Origin: Oligoflexales bacterium
Lineage (GTDB): Bacteria; Bdellovibrionota_B; Oligoflexia; Oligoflexales; RGVZ01
Reading direction: 5' to 3'
Length of the DNA stretch: 64,000 nucleotides
Assembly (NCBI GenBank): GCA_947468665.1
Contig: CANILH010000005.1
Coordinates: 1-64,000, forward strand
The notes under the pieces are model-generated. The model did no database searches, was not told the origin of the DNA, and saw only the letters and a list, made by a program, of their open reading frames with translations. The number at the start of each line of letters is the position of its first letter. The stretch's first letter is position 1. The translations under genes were made by a program, and so were the position numbers. Below are positions 60,930-64,000 of this stretch, piece after piece.

Positions 60930-62324
60930 ATGTCTACCCAATCCTTTGATCTTGTCGTTATCGGCTCCGGACCCGGCGGTTATGTTGGTGCGATTCGCGC
61001 TGCTCAACTCGGACTTAAAGTCGCTCTTATCGAGAAGTTTCCTCATCTTGGCGGGACCTGCCTCAACGTCGGCTGTATCCCCACCAAGGCACTGCTTGAG
61101 AGCGCTAAGACGTGGGACAAACTACAACACCTGAAAGAACTCGGATTTGACGCCGGAAGCCCCAAATTCCAGTGGGACAAGATCATGGGTCGCAAAGACA
61201 AGATCGTCGACGACCAGCGCAAGGGTCTTCGTTTCCTCATGAAGAAAAACAAAATCGAGACCTTCGAGGGCCATGGTCGCATCGCGGGTAAAGGCAAAGT
61301 CAACGTGACCTTAAACGACGGCAAGGCCGCTACCCTTGAGACCCGCAACATCATGGTCGCCACCGGAAGCCGCGTGCGCCAGCTGCCATTCGCCAAAACC
61401 AACGGCAAGGGCATCATGAACTCTGACGACGTGTTGTTCATCACTGAAGTCCCTAAGTCCATGGCCATTATCGGCGGTGGCGTCGTCGGCATCGAGTTCG
61501 CTAGTCTTTTTTCTCGCTTCGGCACCCAAGTCACCGTATTGGAAGCTGCCCCACAGATCCTGCCATTTGAGGACGAAGAAACTGTTAAGGAACTTGTACG
61601 CTGCGTCAAAAAACAAGGCGTCGCCATCGAGACCGGCGCGAAAATCACGGCCATTGAGGACAAAGGCAAAGCAGGCGTTGTTCTGACCACCGCGGAAGGC
61701 AGCCGGACATTTGAGAAGGTCCTGGTATCGATCGGCCGCGAGCCCGTCACCGATGACATTGGACTTAATACCGTCGGCATAACCACAGACCGTGGCGTTA
61801 TTAAAGTCGATCTCGCGACCTATAAGACGTCAGCCGACGGCATTTATGCCATCGGTGATGTCATCCCGACTCCGATGCTTGCTCACACGGCGAGTGCCGA
61901 GGCGTGCCACTGCGCTGAGGTCATCGGCGGCAAGAACCCGCACAAAGTACACTACGAGTCCAACCCAAGCGCCGTCTACACTTACCCTGAGATCGCCTCT
62001 ATCGGCATGACTGAGAAGACTCTCAAAGAAAAAAACATCGAGTACAAAGTCGGAAAATTCCCGTTCAGCCCCATGGCCCGCGCCAAAATCGAGGATTCCA
62101 CCGATGGCTTCGTGAAGATATTGTTCGAGCCAAAATACCGCGAGCTCCTGGGCGTTCATATTGTCCACGCCCGCGCCACCGAGATGATCGCTGAATTCTC
62201 CCTTGGGAAACTTCTTGAAACCACAGTTGATGAAATTGCCCACACCATTCACCCTCACCCCACACTGAGTGAGACGATCATGGAAGCCGCTCATGCTGCT
62301 CTGGGCTCCGCCATTCACATGTAA
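60930..62324 (+). CDS. lpdA: dihydrolipoyl dehydrogenase (E3)
   Basis: A 464-aa flavoprotein. FAD-binding GSGPGGYVGAIRAAQLG, redox-active disulfide GGTCLNVGCIPTK (C44/C49), NAD-binding IIGGGVVGIEFASLF and a C-terminal HPHPTLSE with the catalytic histidine. It reoxidises lipoyl groups of 2-oxo acid dehydrogenase complexes. AGGAG lies about 11 nt upstream. The E2 gene follows 58 bp later, so they probably form one unit. Confidence 0.97.
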   Translation: MSTQSFDLVVIGSGPGGYVGAIRAAQLGLKVALIEKFPHLGGTCLNVGCIPTKALLESAKTWDKLQHLKELGFDAGSPKFQWDKIMGRKDKIVDDQRKGLRFLMKKNKIETFEGHGRIAGKGKVNVTLNDGKAATLETRNIMVATGSRVRQLPFAKTNGKGIMNSDDVLFITEVPKSMAIIGGGVVGIEFASLFSRFGTQVTVLEAAPQILPFEDEETVKELVRCVKKQGVAIETGAKITAIEDKGKAGVVLTTAEGSRTFEKVLVSIGREPVTDDIGLNTVGITTDRGVIKVDLATYKTSADGIYAIGDVIPTPMLAHTASAEACHCAEVIGGKNPHKVHYESNPSAVYTYPEIASIGMTEKTLKEKNIEYKVGKFPFSPMARAKIEDSTDGFVKILFEPKYRELLGVHIVHARATEMIAEFSLGKLLETTVDEIAHTIHPHPTLSETIMEAAHAALGSAIHM

Positions 62325-62382
62325 CGCTGGCGATAGAGTGAATTCGAGTGATATTCGTGAATCGAACCGAAGCGGGAAAGAT

Positions 62383-63726
62383 ATGACGACACAAGCCACA
62401 AGCAACGTAACTGAGGTTATTTTACCATCCATGGGTGAGGGCATCGCCGAGGCTACGGTCGTTAAATGGCTCAAAAAACCGGGCGATTCCGTCGCCAAAG
62501 ACGAGCCTCTTCTTGAAGTCTCCACAGACAAAGTCGACACTGAGATACCCGCGCCAGCGTCTGGCACTCTTCTCATGACAACGGCCCTTGCGGGCGCCAC
62601 CATTGAGGTCAACTCCACCATCGGCTGGATTGGCCCCAAGGGTGCTGAGATCCCGGCTGGATCATCAACAAAAAAAACGGGAGCGTCGGCAAAGCCTGCC
62701 GCCAGACCACAAGCCGGCGCCGCCAGCCATCAGGCTCAACCAGCGGCTCACGGCGCGTCGGTCGCTCAGGGATATTTCCACGACGGCTCCGTCACCATGC
62801 GTTCGTCACCTCTTGTCCGCAAGATGGCCAAAGACCAGAATATTGATCTCAGGCGAGTCCCCGGCACAGGCCTGAGTGGCCGTATCACAAAAGATGATCT
62901 TGTCACGTGGCTCGCCAGCCCCGCAGCGTTCGCTCCCCTTGGTGTTTCGGCGACTGCTGAAAAGCCGCTTCTGGCGAAGGTGAAAACCGCCAACAACAAT
63001 GGCGTTGAGACCCTTGAGGGAGTCGCCGTACGCCGCGAAAAAATGTCCAAGATGCGCCGCCTGATTGCGGAGCATATGGTTGAAAGTGTCCGCACGTCTC
63101 CACACGTCACCACCACCTTTGAGATCGACCTCCACAAGGTCGTCGCCATGCGCGAGACGCACAAAAAATCATTCGCCGCCAAAGAAGGCTTTAACCTTAC
63201 ATTTACGCCTATTTTGATCCGCGCGGCTGTTGAGGCCATCAAAAAATTCCCGGTCGTCAACGTCTCCGTCGATGGCGATGAGGTGCTTTGGAAAGACAGC
63301 ATCAATATCGGCTGCGCGGTCGCTCTCGGATCTGCGGGCGGGGGCGGACTGATTGTCCCAGTCATCAAAAACGCCGAGAAGAAAAATCTCTCCGACATCT
63401 GCCGCAGTCTCAATGATCTCGCGACCCGCGCCCGCTCCAAGAAACTCCAAGCTGACGAGGTAATCGGCGGCACGTTCTCAGTCACCAACCCCGGCGGCTG
63501 GGGATCCATCACCTCCAATCCGATCATCAATCAGCCACAGGTCGCGATGCTTGGCATCGGGGCGATCGTTAAGCGTCCGGTTGTGATCGAGAATGACCAG
63601 ATCGTCATCCGTCCCATGATGATGGCGTCACTGACATTTGATCACCGGGTGATTGATGGTGAGGGAGGAGCCATGTGGCTCGCCGAGTACAAGAAAATAC
63701 TAGAAAATTGGTCTGAAGAGCCCTGA
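62383..63726 (+). CDS. 2-oxo acid dehydrogenase E2 (dihydrolipoyl acyltransferase)
   Basis: A 447-aa E2 from the ATG at 62383 (GGGAAAG upstream; an earlier GTG would lie in lpd). One lipoyl domain (residues 8-85; lipoyl lysine K50 in VSTDKVDTE), an Ala/Pro-rich linker, a peripheral-subunit-binding domain (RSSPLVRKMAKDQNIDLRRV), and the catalytic domain with DHRVIDGEG. It could serve the 2-oxoglutarate (SucB) or branched-chain/pyruvate complexes; the lipoyl and binding-domain sequences do not settle it and the E1 gene is outside the window. Confidence 0.93.
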   Translation: MTTQATSNVTEVILPSMGEGIAEATVVKWLKKPGDSVAKDEPLLEVSTDKVDTEIPAPASGTLLMTTALAGATIEVNSTIGWIGPKGAEIPAGSSTKKTGASAKPAARPQAGAASHQAQPAAHGASVAQGYFHDGSVTMRSSPLVRKMAKDQNIDLRRVPGTGLSGRITKDDLVTWLASPAAFAPLGVSATAEKPLLAKVKTANNNGVETLEGVAVRREKMSKMRRLIAEHMVESVRTSPHVTTTFEIDLHKVVAMRETHKKSFAAKEGFNLTFTPILIRAAVEAIKKFPVVNVSVDGDEVLWKDSINIGCAVALGSAGGGGLIVPVIKNAEKKNLSDICRSLNDLATRARSKKLQADEVIGGTFSVTNPGGWGSITSNPIINQPQVAMLGIGAIVKRPVVIENDQIVIRPMMMASLTFDHRVIDGEGGAMWLAEYKKILENWSEEP

Positions 63727-63747
63727 CAGCCCACTCCGCCGTCGAAG

Positions 63748-63772
63748 GTAACGCTCAAAAAAATGGCGTTAC
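63748..63772 (+). terminator. weak hairpin after the E2 gene
   Basis: GTAACGC (63748-63754) and GCGTTAC (63766-63772) form a 7-bp stem with an A-rich loop, 21 bp after the E2 stop. There is no U tract after it, so terminator function is uncertain. Confidence 0.35.
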
Positions 63773-63795
63773 ATGCGACGAGATGGTTCGCTTCG

Positions 63796-63857
63796 CTCAC
63801 CATGACGGATGCTCACCATGACGGATGCTCACCATGACGGATGCTCACCATGACGGG
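63796..63857. repeat. four tandem copies of a 16-bp repeat
   Basis: The unit CTCACCATGACGGATG occurs at 63796, 63812 and 63828, with a fourth, shortened copy at 63844-63857. They are perfect apart from the last. Copy number is likely variable. They lie between the E2 gene and the end of the next minus-strand gene. Confidence 0.9.
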
Positions 63858-63860
63858 CAC

Positions 63861-64000
63861 TCACGCCGCCCGCTTCGCGAAGCGGTGGCCATATTTTGCC
63901 ATGAAGGCGTCGTATTCACGCTGTGCCTTATCATGCTTATCCTCGTCGTAGACGCTATACTCAACACCTAGTTCCAGATGTCGCCTTTTGAGCTCATAAG
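63861..64000 (-). CDS. 3' end of an unknown gene (partial)
   Basis: Read on the minus strand, an open frame runs in from the right edge and stops at 63861-63863. The visible 45 or so residues (HLELGVEYSVYDEDKHDKAQ, then FMAKYGHRFAKRAA at the end) are rich in charged residues and look like a real protein C-terminus. The start and most of the gene are outside the window. No family is suggested by so short a piece. Confidence 0.6.
   Translation of the reverse strand, partial: YELKRRHLELGVEYSVYDEDKHDKAQREYDAFMAKYGHRFAKRAA

Noticed and set aside
61043-63530. Several minus-strand frames of 200-270 codons opposite lpdA and the E2 gene
   Set aside because: Antisense to strongly conserved enzymes, with no ribosome-binding sites and low-complexity Ser/Arg/Val composition.
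63796-63857. CRISPR array
   Set aside because: The 16-bp units are directly joined, without spacers.

Overview
The window (64 kb, about 53% GC by eye) is bacterial chromosome from a Gram-negative, two-membrane organism. Lipoproteins with clear lipoboxes, an outer-membrane barrel, a tail-specific protease and an EF-P/AccB/AccC cluster all point that way. Ser/Thr kinases with PEGA-type partners, many hybrid histidine kinases, large families of orphan lipoproteins and the gene order efp-accB-accC fit the Bdellovibrionota (Oligoflexia or Bdellovibrionia) best. This placement is inferred from gene content; no rRNA or tRNA gene was seen.

Layout. 0-0.34 kb: repeat debris. 0.34-5.7 kb (minus): MoxR / DUF58 / membrane protein / BatA / BatB-BatC operon. 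5.7-9.6 kb (minus): efp, accB, accC and an orphan helical protein whose ribosome-binding site lies inside a perfect hairpin. 9.7-13.5 kb: receiver-PilZ-like protein, Hpt protein, NlpC/P60-like secreted protein and a DedA-like membrane domain fused to an alpha/beta hydrolase. 13.5-16.2 kb (minus): tmk-holB-PSP1 operon. 16.4-18.9 kb: Ser/Thr kinase and PEGA-like partner. 18.9-23.8 kb: SulP transporter with an unknown coupled gene, divergent from an OmpR-type two-component pair, with repeated operator-like dyads between them. 23.8-27.3 kb (minus): glycan genes (two glycosyltransferases and a sugar aminotransferase). 27.5-28.8 kb: a secreted protein and three tandem hairpin repeats. 28.8-32.0 kb (minus): lipoprotein, ABC1 kinase, prmA. 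32.1-37.4 kb: an envelope cluster of three lipoproteins and one outer-membrane barrel. 37.4-39.7 kb: remnant of a pseudouridine synthase gene, then tkt.

39.7-45.1 kb is the clearest accessory region. It holds two related AAA_14/DUF4143 ATPases facing each other, a frameshifted adhesin-repeat fragment, a 120-bp piece of a second tkt, an MntA/HepT toxin-antitoxin pair and repeat debris that reappears inverted at the left edge of the window. After it come an RlmL-like methyltransferase, ndk, tex, mtnP and a TPR protein (45.1-51.4 kb). Next is a signalling block (51.4-60.2 kb) of a lone receiver, two hybrid kinases and a double pseudo-receiver membrane protein, with the protease prc between them. 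Last come fur, dihydrolipoyl dehydrogenase and a 2-oxo acid dehydrogenase E2 (60.2-63.7 kb), then the 3' end of an unknown gene.

The best candidates for something undescribed are the envelope cluster at 32.1-37.4 kb, the signalling block with its degenerate receivers, and the DedA/hydrolase fusion. The accessory region at 39.7-45.1 kb is the most informative about genome rearrangement.
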